From Poriferisodalis sp965198245 (GTDB taxonomy: Bacteria; Actinomycetota; Acidimicrobiia; Acidimicrobiales; Poriferisodalaceae): a DNA stretch of 64,000 nucleotides. Position 1 is the stretch's first letter. Every line of letters begins with the position of its first letter. Both the position numbers and the translations under genes were made by a program. The stretch is taken from the NCBI RefSeq assembly GCF_965198245.1, contig NZ_OZ240249.1, positions 1,612,001-1,676,000 on the forward strand, in the 5' to 3' direction. The notes below the pieces were generated by a model, which saw nothing but the letters and a program-made list of their open reading frames with translations, made no database searches and was not told the DNA's origin. Shown here one piece after another: positions 25,235-34,340 of the stretch.

Positions 25235-25307
25235 GTTCCTTGGAGGCGGTCGGAGCGGGACTCGACGGCGGTGGTCGGGGCGGGACTCGACGGCCGTGGC
25301 AGTGGCT

Positions 25308-26360
25308 TCAGTCGGCTACGAGTTCGGCCATTGCTTCGAGAAGCTTCGGCGGGCCGGCGATCTGCAGGGTGGTCACCACGGTGTCATCCCAGCGGCGCAG
25401 GTCACGGGCGATCTTGTCCATCGGCCCGATCAGCGCCACTTCTTCGACCAGCTCGACGGGGATCGTTGCTGCGGCTTCCTGCTTGCGCCCGTTCAGGTAC
25501 AAGTCCTGGACCTCGTCGGCGACGTGCTGGTAGCCCATCCGGCAGAACACGTCGTAGTGGAAGTTGGCGTCTCGAGCACCCATGCCGCCCATGTAGAGCG
25601 CCAGCATCGGGCGCACACGGTTGGCTGCTTGTTCGATGTCGTCGCCGGGCACGACGGTCATGGGGCACACGACTTCGAAGTCCACGTCGGCCGGAATGCG
25701 CCCGTCGGCGCCGATCTGTGGCTTGCCCGCAGTGGCGAAGCCTGCGTTCAGCGCATCCACGTAGAACTGGTTGTCCTTGGGGGCGAAGAACAGCGGCAGC
25801 CAGCCCTCGCAGAGTTCTGCCGCCAGCGCCACGTTGCGCGGCCCCTCGGCGCCGAGGTAGATCGGCACGTCGGGCCGAAGCGGGTGCACGGTCGACTTCA
25901 GCGCCTTGCCCAAGCCCATGCCGCCCGGGTAGGGCATCTGGTAGTGGTCGCCGCTGAAGCTGACCGGCTTGTCGCGCTCAAGGATTGCCCGGATGATCTC
26001 GATGTACTCCCGGGTGCGTGCGAGCGGGCGGGGGTAGGGCCGGCCGTACCAGCCCTCAACCACCTGTGGGCCGCTCACGCCGAGGCCCAGGATGAACCGA
26101 CCCTCGCTGAGGTGGTCCATCGTGATGGCCGCCATGGCTACTGCGGCCGGCGTGCGGGCCGAGATCTGCACGATGCCCGTGCCCAGGCCGATGCGCTCGG
26201 TGTGGCTGCCCCACCACGCGAGCGGCGTGAGGGCGTCCGAACCGTAGGCCTCAGCGGTCCAGAACGAATGGAAGCCCAGGCGCTCGGCAAGCTGCAGCGT
26301 CTCCAGCGCGTCCGGTGGCGGCCCTGCCGACCAGTATCCGACTCCAGTTGCAAGTTTCAC
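25308..26360 (-). CDS. LLM-class (F420-dependent type) oxidoreductase
   Basis: 350 residues of the luciferase-like monooxygenase superfamily, in the style of actinobacterial F420-dependent enzymes. The start MKLATGVGYWSAGPPPDALE leads into LGFHSFWTAEAYGSDALTPLAWW. This is followed by IGLGTGIVQISARTPAAVAM and the family motif LSEGRFILGLGVSGPQVVEGW. PIYLGAEGPRNVALAAE is the second landmark. The substrate is unknown. It is transcribed alone. Confidence 0.88.
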   Translation of the reverse strand: MKLATGVGYWSAGPPPDALETLQLAERLGFHSFWTAEAYGSDALTPLAWWGSHTERIGLGTGIVQISARTPAAVAMAAITMDHLSEGRFILGLGVSGPQVVEGWYGRPYPRPLARTREYIEIIRAILERDKPVSFSGDHYQMPYPGGMGLGKALKSTVHPLRPDVPIYLGAEGPRNVALAAELCEGWLPLFFAPKDNQFYVDALNAGFATAGKPQIGADGRIPADVDFEVVCPMTVVPGDDIEQAANRVRPMLALYMGGMGARDANFHYDVFCRMGYQHVADEVQDLYLNGRKQEAAATIPVELVEEVALIGPMDKIARDLRRWDDTVVTTLQIAGPPKLLEAMAELVAD

Positions 26361-26459
26361 GCCGCCCAGCTTGGCAGGCCTCGACGCCTGACGCCTCCCG
26401 GTGCCCGTGCGTGGAAATGAAATAGATTGAAAATTAATGAAAAACTAGGATTCCTGTGA

Positions 26460-26663
26460 GTGCCTACGGTGCGAGCAGCGGTACGGATCGTCACGGCTGA
26501 TGGTTGGCGTCTTAAGAACACTCGCGGCAGCCATCGTCACTACGTGCATTCCGACAAGCCCGGTAAGGTGACCATCGCCGGGAAGCCCAGCCGTGAACTC
26601 CCGCCGGGGACGTAGAAGAACATCCTGAAGCAGGCCGGACTGGAACGGGGGCGGTTCCCATGA
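26460..26663 (+). pseudogene. hicA: HicA toxin gene with an in-frame nonsense codon
   Basis: The frame from GTG 26460 reads like HicA: DGWRLKNTRGSHRHYVHSDK, then PGKVTIAGKPSRELPPGT. A TAG follows at 26613-26615 (codon 52), and then KNILKQAGLERGRFP to the normal stop at 26661. HicA proteins usually have a Leu at the interrupted place (GTLxxILKQAGL), so a single TTG-to-TAG change explains it. The active-site His in GSHRHY is kept. The stop overlaps the hicB ATG as ATGA. An AT-rich stretch at about 26415-26445 is the probable promoter. The toxin should be inactive unless the stop is read through. Confidence 0.87.
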
Positions 26664-26890
26664 GCACCTTGACGTACACCGCGATCGTGGAGCGGAGCAC
26701 CACTGGCTATGCGGCGTATGTGCCAGATGTCCCCGGCTGCATCGCAGCGGGAGAGACCTTCGAGGAAACCACGAAGATGATGCAGGAGGCACTCACGTAC
26801 CACCTCGAATGGATGCGCGAGGACGGTGACGATATCCCCGAGTCGATCTCGTCTGCGATCGAGGTTGAGGTTCCAGCGAGCATCAGCTGA
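26660..26890 (+). CDS. hicB: HicB-family antitoxin
   Basis: 76 residues: TYTAIVERSTTGYAAYVPDV, then PGCIAAGETFEETTKMMQEAL and YHLEWMREDGDDIPE. This is the RNase-H-like HicB fold that neutralises HicA. No DNA-binding tail is present, so regulation may rest on the N-terminal part or be absent. It is coupled to the broken hicA by an ATGA overlap. With the toxin disrupted it may now be a free antitoxin. Confidence 0.9.
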   Translation: MSTLTYTAIVERSTTGYAAYVPDVPGCIAAGETFEETTKMMQEALTYHLEWMREDGDDIPESISSAIEVEVPASIS

Positions 26891-27075
26891 TACACCTGAG
26901 TTGGTTCTGCGCTCTTGCGCGCGGGCGCTGCAGTTGACGGACTTGTCGCTCTCGAGGATCGCCGGGATGGTCTCGATGCGCTGGCGGCGAGGTTCACCGC
27001 CGACGGCGGGTACAGTCCGCGCGCACGCAGCCTGTCCAGTCACAGTTGCGTCATGCACGAGGGAAGGAGCACGCG

Positions 27076-28452
27076 ATGAGCGATGAACGCAGTGACGGCC
27101 TGACCAAGGTCGTACTCGACGAAACCGAAATGCCGACCCAGTGGTACAACGTCATTCCCGATCTTCCGGCACCGCCTCCGCCGCCGTTGCACCCGGGCAC
27201 ACGCGAGCCGATCGGTCCTGATGACCTGGCTCCGCTGTTCCCGATGGGTCTGATCATGCAGGAGGTCACCGGCGAGTCCTACGTCGACATCCCCGGCGAC
27301 GTGCTTGACGTGTATCGCCTGTGGCGGCCGAGCCCGCTCTACCGCGCTCGCAGGCTTGAAGCTGCGCTGGACACACCCGCAAGGATCTTCTTCAAGTACG
27401 AAGGGGTCAGTCCGGCCGGTTCGCACAAGCCGAACACCGCCGTGCCGCAGGCCTTCTACAACCACGCCGAGGGCGTCACGAAGCTCACCACCGAGACGGG
27501 GGCCGGACAGTGGGGCTCAGCGTTGGCGTTCGCAACCGCCCAATACGGCATCGAGTGCGAGGTGTGGCAGGTGGCTGCTTCGTATCGCCAGAAGCCGTAT
27601 CGCAAGACGATGATGGAGATCTGGGGTGCCCGCGTGCACTCGAGCCCATCTGACGCGACCGAGTACGGCCAGTCGCTGCTGGCAGCCGATCCCGACCACC
27701 CGGGCTCGCTGGGTGTCGCAATCTCCGAGGCAGTGGCTACCGCGGCTGCGGACCCCAGCGCCCGTTACGCGCTCGGCAGCGTGCTGAACCATGTGCTCAT
27801 GCACCAGACGATCATCGGGGAAGAGACGCTGCTGCAGTTGGCGAAGATCGGCGAGACGCCCGACGTCATCGTGGGCTGCACGGGCGGAGGCTCGAACTTC
27901 GCTGGGCTGGCCTTCCCGTTCCTGCGGGAGAAGCTGGCCGGACGGATGGACCCGACCATCCGCTGCGTCGAGCCTGCTGCCTGTCCGACGCTCACCCGGG
28001 GCGAGTACCGCTACGACTTCGGCGACACCGGAATGATGACCCCGCTGCTCAAGATGCACACCCTCGGCCACGGGTTCATTCCCCAGCCGATCCATGCCGG
28101 CGGTCTGCGCTACCACGGGATGTCGCCGCTGCTGTCGCACATCTACGACCTCGGTCTGGTGGAAGCGCTGGCGCTGCCACAAGAGGAGTGCTTTGCGGCG
28201 GCAGTGCAGTTCGCCCGCAGCGAGGGCATCGTTCCCGCACCCGAACCCACGCACGCCATTGCAGCGGCGCTGCGCGAGGCCGAAGCGGCGAAACAGGCCG
28301 GGCAGGAACGCACGATCCTGACTGCCATGTGCGGGCACGGTCACCTCGACCTCCCGGCGTACGAGGCCTACCTCTCGGGCGCACTCGTCGATGTCGACCT
28401 CAGCGATGACGCCATCGAGGCCGCCATGGCTGGCGTGCCCGCGGTGTCCTGA
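27076..28452 (+). CDS. TrpB2-type tryptophan synthase beta-like PLP enzyme
   Basis: 458 residues, the longer TrpB2 form rather than the TrpAB partner type. The PLP lysine is Lys118 in GSHKPNTAVPQAFYN. TrpB2 landmarks are ETGAGQWGSALAFATAQYG and the phosphate loop GCTGGGSNFAGL. It should make tryptophan from indole and serine, or salvage indole, without a TrpA subunit. ATG 27076 has GGAAGGAG just upstream. No other trp genes are nearby. It is flanked by two HicB genes. Confidence 0.9.
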   Translation: MSDERSDGLTKVVLDETEMPTQWYNVIPDLPAPPPPPLHPGTREPIGPDDLAPLFPMGLIMQEVTGESYVDIPGDVLDVYRLWRPSPLYRARRLEAALDTPARIFFKYEGVSPAGSHKPNTAVPQAFYNHAEGVTKLTTETGAGQWGSALAFATAQYGIECEVWQVAASYRQKPYRKTMMEIWGARVHSSPSDATEYGQSLLAADPDHPGSLGVAISEAVATAAADPSARYALGSVLNHVLMHQTIIGEETLLQLAKIGETPDVIVGCTGGGSNFAGLAFPFLREKLAGRMDPTIRCVEPAACPTLTRGEYRYDFGDTGMMTPLLKMHTLGHGFIPQPIHAGGLRYHGMSPLLSHIYDLGLVEALALPQEECFAAAVQFARSEGIVPAPEPTHAIAAALREAEAAKQAGQERTILTAMCGHGHLDLPAYEAYLSGALVDVDLSDDAIEAAMAGVPAVS

Positions 28453-28458
28453 GCGCTC

Positions 28459-28740
28459 TTGCTCGCCACAGGGTCGGCGGAACGGCCCACCTACGAGGGA
28501 CGCTTTGCAGTTGAAGCAGTCGACGGTACCGCGATCGTCGAGACGACGGGCACGGGCTACTCAGCGTATGTACCGGATGTCCCCGGCTGCATCGCTGTCG
28601 GGGAAACCTACGAGGAGACCGTGCAGCAGATGCAGGAGGCGCTCAGGTACCACCTTGAATGGATGCGCGAGGACGGCGACGAGATCCCCGAACCGATCTC
28701 GTCCGCGGCCCAAGTAGAGGTGTCCGCAGGCACCGACTGA
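28459..28740 (+). pseudogene. Orphan HicB-like gene, probably start-less
   Basis: From about 28530 the frame reads GTAIVETTGTGYSAYVPDVP and then GCIAVGETYEETVQQMQEAL, YHLEWMREDGDEIPEPISSA. This is clearly a close paralogue of the HicB at 26660. No hicA precedes it, and the only in-frame start is a TTG at 28459, 7 bases after the TrpB2 stop; it gives an N-terminal extension unlike HicB. It is either a translationally coupled orphan antitoxin or a remnant of a second hicAB copy. Confidence 0.7.
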
Positions 28741-28827
28741 CATTCGGAGGTATCCCGGCCGACGCGGCAGAATTGCTGACCGTCGCGTGAAGGCGAACAT
28801 GCCCGACACGAAACTGCTGATGCGCCT

Positions 28828-28843
28828 GAGCGTGTGCACGCTC
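28828..28843. promoter_or_regulatory. Inverted repeat upstream of the first PrpF gene
   Basis: GAGCGTG and CACGCTC form a 7-2-7 inverted repeat 37 bases upstream of the PrpF ATG at 28880. The size and place suit a GntR- or TetR-type operator. No regulator gene is adjacent. Confidence 0.4.
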
Positions 28844-28879
28844 CTGAATTCACAGCGCTGAGCATGGCAGGCTGCCGCG

Positions 28880-30058
28880 ATGTCATTGGGGTCATTGGGC
28901 TTGCCGACGCAGCAACGGTCGATCCCGTGCGTGCTGATGCGCGGCGGCACGTCGCGCGGCCCCTATTTCTTGGCTGACGATCTGCCGACCGATCTCGACG
29001 TGCGTGATGCGGTGTTGCTCATGGTGATGGGCTCGCCCCAGGGACGGCAGATCGACGGGCTAGGCGGCGGCACGACCGTGACCAGCAAGGTGGCCGTGGT
29101 GGGCCCCTCGAGCCATCCCGATGCGGACGTCGACTACCTCTTCGCTCAGATAGATCCCGTCTGGGGCACGGTGGACACCAAGCCGACCTGCGGGAACATG
29201 CTGGCTGGCGTGGGCCCGTTCGCCATCGAGTACGGGCTCGTGCCAGCGGGAGATCCCACTACGTCGTTGGTTGTCCGCAACGTCAACACCGACTCCTTCA
29301 TCGACGTTGTGTGCCAGACACCGGGAGGCGAGGTGAGCTATGACGGCGACTGCGCCATCGACGGAGTCGACGGCACGGCCGCGCCGATCGAACTGCGATT
29401 CCGCGGCATCGAAGGCTCGGTTACCGGCTCGATGCTGCCGACAGGACGCACGAGCGAGGTGGTCCCGGTCGCCAGTCGGCGCACCGACGGCCCGACGGAG
29501 GTCGAGGTCACGCTGATTGACGTAGCGATGCCGATGGTGCTGGCGCGGGCTTTGGATCTTGGCTGCACCGGTCGGGAGACGCCGGACGAACTGGAGTCCG
29601 ACAGTGCCTTCATGGCCCTGATGGAGGCCATTCGCCGTGAGGCCGGTGCCCGGATGGGTCTTGGCGACGTGTCGCAGAGCGTCGTCCCGAAGTTCGGGAT
29701 GCTGTCGGAGCCACTGCACGGCGGCACCATTGCTTCTCGCTACTTCACGCCGACCCAGTGCCATCCAACCCATGCGGTCTCCGGTGCGATTTGCGTGGCA
29801 GCGGCCTCGGTGATGGTCGGCACGGTGGCTGCGTCGCTGGCAGCTCTGGCGGCGGGTCAACCCGACGGCACTGGAGCCGCTGTCGGTGGCGTGCCCGTCG
29901 ACATCGCAATCGAGCACCCGAGCGGCACGTTTGATGTCTCGCTGCTGGCGGAGCGACTCGCCGATGGCGTCCGCATTCACGCAGGCGGTGTCACCCGCAC
30001 GGCCCGCAAGATCATGGCTGGGATGGCCTACGTGCCCATCGACATCTGGCCAGCCTGA
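28880..30058 (+). CDS. PrpF family isomerase (first copy)
   Basis: 392 residues of the PrpF/4-oxalomesaconate tautomerase family, which share the diaminopimelate-epimerase fold and move a double bond in small acids. Family blocks are LMRGGTSRGPYFLADDLP, MGSPQGRQIDGLGGGT, KPTCGNMLAGVGPFAIE and AMPMVLARA. It is longer than the second copy at 38990 (362 residues) and lies 9 kb from the lig genes. It could act in the same pathway or in methylaconitate/propionate metabolism; no prpC or acnD is seen. A short inverted repeat lies upstream. Confidence 0.85.
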   Translation: MSLGSLGLPTQQRSIPCVLMRGGTSRGPYFLADDLPTDLDVRDAVLLMVMGSPQGRQIDGLGGGTTVTSKVAVVGPSSHPDADVDYLFAQIDPVWGTVDTKPTCGNMLAGVGPFAIEYGLVPAGDPTTSLVVRNVNTDSFIDVVCQTPGGEVSYDGDCAIDGVDGTAAPIELRFRGIEGSVTGSMLPTGRTSEVVPVASRRTDGPTEVEVTLIDVAMPMVLARALDLGCTGRETPDELESDSAFMALMEAIRREAGARMGLGDVSQSVVPKFGMLSEPLHGGTIASRYFTPTQCHPTHAVSGAICVAAASVMVGTVAASLAALAAGQPDGTGAAVGGVPVDIAIEHPSGTFDVSLLAERLADGVRIHAGGVTRTARKIMAGMAYVPIDIWPA

Positions 30059-30293
30059 AACCAAGCCGCCCCTCGAACCCGCCCGCCTCGAAGCTGAGCA
30101 ACCCCCGTAGCTCGGGACAGCCGTGGCGGCCTCGTAGCGGCAGGCTTGTCGTGGCTGGTTCGTTGTGGCTTGCTGGCGGAGGGCTATTCGCGCTGCCACA
30201 AAGGCAGGGCCACCGGCACCGACTGCGCCCGTCCGGGCGGCTCCGTTCAAGTCTGAGCGGATAGGCGGCGATGCCCGGCAGCCCCGCTGTTCT

Positions 30294-30366
30294 CGACTTT
30301 GCGCAGAAATGCCGCTACAGGCGGCAAATTTGCACAGAGAACACTCGACGGCAGCTTTCACAGACG
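30294..30366. repeat. Dispersed intergenic repeat, copy 1
   Basis: A stretch starting CGACTTTGCGCAGAAATGCC shares most of its first 50 bases with 54970-55042 and more weakly the rest. The core is a near-palindrome: TGCGCAGAAATGCCGC against GCGGCAAATTTGCACA. It lies in the 335-base gap between the first PrpF gene and the CotH gene; I see nothing else in that gap. No coding frame is conserved between the copies. Confidence 0.8.
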
Positions 30367-30399
30367 TCACCGATCCACCCGGCCTCTTAGCCTGTGGCG

Positions 30400-32757
30400 A
30401 TGCGTAGGCGCCTTGCCGCTGTGGTGGCAGCGTTAGCGATCTTCGCGGCCGGATGTGGGAGCGAGACCGACGACGCTGACGGGTCCCTTCCCGCGACTCC
30501 CGCAGCACAGACGTCCGCCCCCACCACGACCGCCACCGGCGACCCGGCGACAGACGCCACAAGCGACCCGTCGGGCGTAGAGACCAGCGGCACCGAACCG
30601 GCGCCTGCCCCGACAGCCACTCCCGCCCCGACACGACAAGACGTCGCCGAAGCCCACCCCAGCGATGCCTACTTCGCCGTCGAGCGCGTGCTGGACATCA
30701 CCATCGAGATCGCTGAGGAGGATTGGGACACGCTGCGCCACCAGACCCGGACGTTCGAGGACGTGATCGCAGAAATCAACAAGCACGGCCTGTCCCGGCC
30801 CTTTGCCGACATCTATGACTGGTTCGGGGCCACGGTGACGGTGGACGGCGAGACCCACGCCGACGTCGGCGTGCGCAAGAAGGGGTTCCTCGGCTCCCAG
30901 AGCGACACGAAGCCGGCCCTCAAGCTCCGCTTCGACAAGTACGTGGACGACCAGTCGCTCGGCGGGGTCATGGAGCGGATGACCCTGAACAACAGCGTCC
31001 AGGACCCCTCGATGATCAACACCTGCCTGTCGTACCGGGTCTTCGCCGCCGCCGGCAGTCCCGCGCCGCGCTGCAACTTCGCCACCGTGTCGGTCAACGG
31101 AAAGAACCTGGGGCTCTACGTCCACGTCGAGGAAATCAAGGCCCCGTTCCTGTCACGCCACTTCGAGAGCGCGGCGGGCAACCTGTACGAGGGTACGGTC
31201 AGCGACTTCACACCGGAATACCGCGGCACGATAGAGAAGAAGACCAACGAAGACGCCGCCGACTGGTCCGACATCGACGCCATGGTGGCGGCCCTGGGGG
31301 ACCCCTCAGACGCCGGCCTGGAGGCGCTGGGCGAGATCGTGGACCTGGACCGGTTCCTCTCGTTCTGGGCGACGGAGGTGCTGGTGGGGCACTGGGACGG
31401 GTACGCCGGCGACCGCAACAACTATCACTTCTACCGGGAGCCCAACGGCCCCTTCGTGTTCATACCGTGGGGCACCGACGACACCTTCCACTTGAAGGAC
31501 GACCCCAATCCCTTCGACAACATCTCCAACCCGCCCCCGTCGGTGCTGGCCCTCACGGCCATCCCGAACCGCCTGTACAACAACCCCGACTGGCGGGTCG
31601 AATACGCCGCCCGACTGACCGAGATCCTGGACACCGTCTGGGCCGAGGACGAGCTGCTGGCTGCAGTGGACAACATGGCCGCCATCGTGCAACAGCACGC
31701 CCTCCCAGAGGACAAAGCGACCGCCGCCGCCGACACCGAGCGGGTGCGCAAGTTCATCCTGAAGCGCAGAGGCGAAATCCTCGCAGACCTGACGCCCACG
31801 CCGCCCGACTGGCCCGAGCCGGCGTACATCCCGCCTGTTGCCCAGTCGGGAACCCTGGACGTCACCTTCCAGACGACCTGGGGAAGCAACCTGAGTCCCA
31901 ACCCCCTGGAGAACGGGACGATCGACAACCTGATGCTGAACGGGTTCGAGGAATCGACCGAGCGCGTGGGAGTTTCAGCCGGTCACTCCAGCCCGCAGGA
32001 GAGTGTCCTGCTTCCGGAGGTTGACAAGCCCGCGTCGATCGTCGTTGCGGGACTCAACGACGACGGCTCCGTCTCCGGGATGACGCTGGCCGTGGAACTG
32101 GACCTGTTGGCGGCGGGAGCCACGCTGGTCATCGGCGCAGACGCCATCGCGGGAGGAATATGGTCCATCCCGCCCGGAGCGTCGACGCCGGACTGGTTCT
32201 CGCCCTTCACCGAGGGTGTGCTTGAACTGTCGACGGCGGGGACGACACCCGGCGCAGCCATCGTCGGCACCTTTTCCGGCGTATACGGATCTTCCCTGGC
32301 TCCCAGCGACGGCCCCGACGCCCCGGACGGCGAGGGCGCCGACCCCGGCACGGCACCGGTGGACGGTGGCCTGGTCATCAACGAGGTAGCCGCGAAGGGC
32401 GACCCCCTGGACTGGTTCGAGCTGCACAACCCATCGCCCGACCCGATAGCGCTCGACGGCTTCGAGGTGGCCGACAGCCTCACGGACGCCGGTAAGCGGG
32501 TCGCCTTCCCGGCCGGCACGACCATCGGGCCGGGCGCGTACATGCAGTTCAGGTTGGACAAGGACGCCTGGCCCGGCTTCGCCCTGGGCGGCGACGAGGA
32601 ACTGGGCATCTGGCGGTTGGACGGCACCCACGTAGACAGTGTCGACTGGAAGGAGGGCCAGTCCGCCGAGGGCCAGAGCTACGCCCGCGTGCCCGACGTC
32701 ACCGGCGATTTCCAGACCGTGGACAGCCCAACCCCGGGCGCCGCCAACCAGCCGTGA
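30400..32757 (+). CDS. CotH-family lipoprotein with C-terminal lamin-tail domain
   Basis: About 785 residues. It starts with a lipoprotein signal peptide (MRRRLAAVVAALAIFAAGC), then a Thr/Pro/Ala-rich linker. Residues about 95-450 are a CotH-like kinase domain: DVGVRKKGFLGSQSDTKPAL, NLGLYVHVEEIKAPF, and the late block FWATEVLVGHWDGYAGDRNN with PFVFIPWGTDDTF. Some bacterial CotH proteins phosphorylate secreted proteins. Residues about 660-785 form a lamin-tail domain (GGLVINEVAAKGDPLDWFEL). Such CotH/LTD proteins are surface-exposed in several phyla. GTG 30394 is an alternative start. It is transcribed alone, downstream of a dispersed repeat. Confidence 0.85.
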   Translation: MRRRLAAVVAALAIFAAGCGSETDDADGSLPATPAAQTSAPTTTATGDPATDATSDPSGVETSGTEPAPAPTATPAPTRQDVAEAHPSDAYFAVERVLDITIEIAEEDWDTLRHQTRTFEDVIAEINKHGLSRPFADIYDWFGATVTVDGETHADVGVRKKGFLGSQSDTKPALKLRFDKYVDDQSLGGVMERMTLNNSVQDPSMINTCLSYRVFAAAGSPAPRCNFATVSVNGKNLGLYVHVEEIKAPFLSRHFESAAGNLYEGTVSDFTPEYRGTIEKKTNEDAADWSDIDAMVAALGDPSDAGLEALGEIVDLDRFLSFWATEVLVGHWDGYAGDRNNYHFYREPNGPFVFIPWGTDDTFHLKDDPNPFDNISNPPPSVLALTAIPNRLYNNPDWRVEYAARLTEILDTVWAEDELLAAVDNMAAIVQQHALPEDKATAAADTERVRKFILKRRGEILADLTPTPPDWPEPAYIPPVAQSGTLDVTFQTTWGSNLSPNPLENGTIDNLMLNGFEESTERVGVSAGHSSPQESVLLPEVDKPASIVVAGLNDDGSVSGMTLAVELDLLAAGATLVIGADAIAGGIWSIPPGASTPDWFSPFTEGVLELSTAGTTPGAAIVGTFSGVYGSSLAPSDGPDAPDGEGADPGTAPVDGGLVINEVAAKGDPLDWFELHNPSPDPIALDGFEVADSLTDAGKRVAFPAGTTIGPGAYMQFRLDKDAWPGFALGGDEELGIWRLDGTHVDSVDWKEGQSAEGQSYARVPDVTGDFQTVDSPTPGAANQP

Positions 32758-32858
32758 TGGTTCTAACCGATGTCCTTGTCGAGGGTGACAATGAACAATG
32801 CGCACATGCGCGGTCGCAGGCGAGCCGCGGCACCTGCGGTTGTCGATGCTGGCCGATT

Positions 32859-34169
32859 TCAGTCCCAGTCGAGCCAGAGTTCCTCGGGACCCCGGAAGGT
32901 GATGTTCGGGAACGACCAGTAGTCCTGGGGCGGCAGCCGCAGCGAGGACACCTGCTGGGTCAGGATCTCGAGTGCGATCCGAGCCTCCATCCGGGCCAGG
33001 TTCGCTCCCAGGCAGAAGTGGATGCCCTTGCCGAAGCTGATGTGGCGGTGCGGGTCGGGTCGGTTGAAGTCGTAGCCGTTGACATCGAAGCTGTCGGTGT
33101 CGGCGAACGCAGACGGCTCGCGGTTCGCCGCTGCGAAGTTCAGGAAAACCCGCGTGCCCTTCGGCAACTGCACCCCGCCAAGCTCGGTGTCACGTGTGGT
33201 CACCCGGCGCCAGGCCACCTGGCTGGAGTCGAATCGCAGGGTTTCCTCGACTGCCGTGGGAATGAGCGACGGGTCGGCGCACAGGGCGTCCCATTGGTCG
33301 CGCCGAGGCAGCAGGCAGCGCAGCGTGTTGCACAGCAAGTTGGTGACCGGGTCGTGGCCGGCGAATGAGATCCCGTAGATGATCGACTCGACTTCTCGGT
33401 AGGTGAGGCCGGTGCCGCCTTCGGGATCCGGATCGGCGTCGTGGGCGTCGAGCAATTCCGAGCAGAAGTCGTCGGTGCGGTTGCGATGGCGCTCGGCCAC
33501 GAATTCACGGCAGTAGCGCCAGTACGCCAGCATTCCTTCGGCCATGTGGGCCTGCTCGGCGGCCGTGGGTTTGCCCCAGGCGAAAGCCTTGCGGTTGACG
33601 CACCACGACTTGAGCATCAGGTCGTCTTGGGGCGGGAAACCGATGAAGCGGAACACGATCTCGGCTGGCAGCGGGAATGCCACGGCCTTGACGTAGTCAG
33701 CTGGCCGTTCGCCAGCCACCATCTCGTCGATCAACTCGGCGGCCCGGGAGCGCATGTAGTCCTCGAGCGTGCGCAGCCGACGTACCGAGAACCCGCCGCG
33801 GGTGTGGACGCGGATTCGCCCGTGGTCGGGCTCGGCCCGGTTCGACATGACCGCCTGGGGGTTGTAGTCCGGGGCGGACAGCACTTCGGCCGCCTCCGAA
33901 GCCAGCGGGAAGATGGGGTCTTGCACATTGGATGAGGCATAGGTGTCGGGGTCCATGAACACGGCCTCGATGTCGGCCATGCGTGTCACCACCACGTGAC
34001 CCATCTCGGCGGCGTAGAAGACCGGGTGATCCTCACGCAACTGGTTGGCGATGGGGTACGGATCGGCCAGGTACTCATCGCTGAGAGGCGACCAGCTCTC
34101 GTGCACCGGGCAGCCCGGCGGTGGGGGCGCCAACCGATCTGGTGCGGTGTGGTACGAGTCTGTGCTCAC
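32859..34169 (-). CDS. Cytochrome P450
   Basis: 436 residues, soluble bacterial type. The I-helix oxygen motif reads FAGHDPVTNLL, the ExxR is in EETLRFDSS, and the heme-binding loop is FGKGIHFCLGANLAR with the Cys ligand near residue 386. A Pro-rich N-terminus precedes the fold. No ferredoxin or reductase gene lies next to it. The substrate is unknown; hydroxylation of an aromatic or lipid is typical for such enzymes. Confidence 0.95.
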   Translation of the reverse strand: MSTDSYHTAPDRLAPPPPGCPVHESWSPLSDEYLADPYPIANQLREDHPVFYAAEMGHVVVTRMADIEAVFMDPDTYASSNVQDPIFPLASEAAEVLSAPDYNPQAVMSNRAEPDHGRIRVHTRGGFSVRRLRTLEDYMRSRAAELIDEMVAGERPADYVKAVAFPLPAEIVFRFIGFPPQDDLMLKSWCVNRKAFAWGKPTAAEQAHMAEGMLAYWRYCREFVAERHRNRTDDFCSELLDAHDADPDPEGGTGLTYREVESIIYGISFAGHDPVTNLLCNTLRCLLPRRDQWDALCADPSLIPTAVEETLRFDSSQVAWRRVTTRDTELGGVQLPKGTRVFLNFAAANREPSAFADTDSFDVNGYDFNRPDPHRHISFGKGIHFCLGANLARMEARIALEILTQQVSSLRLPPQDYWSFPNITFRGPEELWLDWD

Positions 34170-34236
34170 CGAGCTGCCTTCCTGTGGACCGTCGTGCGCT
34201 CGCCGGTTCCGGCAACGCCTATCATCGTCGGCCCAC

Positions 34237-34310
34237 GGGCGATTGGCTCAGATGGTTAGAGCGCTGCCTTCACACGGCAGAGGTCACTGGTTCGAGTCCA
34301 GTATCGCCCA
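34237..34310 (+). tRNA. tRNA-Val (CAC)
   Basis: A full cloverleaf of 74 bases: acceptor GGGCGAT paired with ATCGCCC, D-arm GCTC/GAGC, anticodon stem CTGCC/GGCAG with loop TTCACAC (anticodon CAC), and T-arm ACTGG/CCAGT with loop TTCGAGT. The discriminator is A and the CCA is not encoded. It is divergent from the P450 gene and next to a decayed hydrolase gene. Confidence 0.96.
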
Positions 34311-34340
34311 CACAATCGGTGCCGGTCTAGGCGTGGGAGT

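Noticed and set aside
29060..30634. Minus-strand frame of 524 codons over the PrpF gene
   Set aside because: No recognisable motif; the plus strand encodes PrpF with all family blocks. It also runs into the CotH signal peptide.
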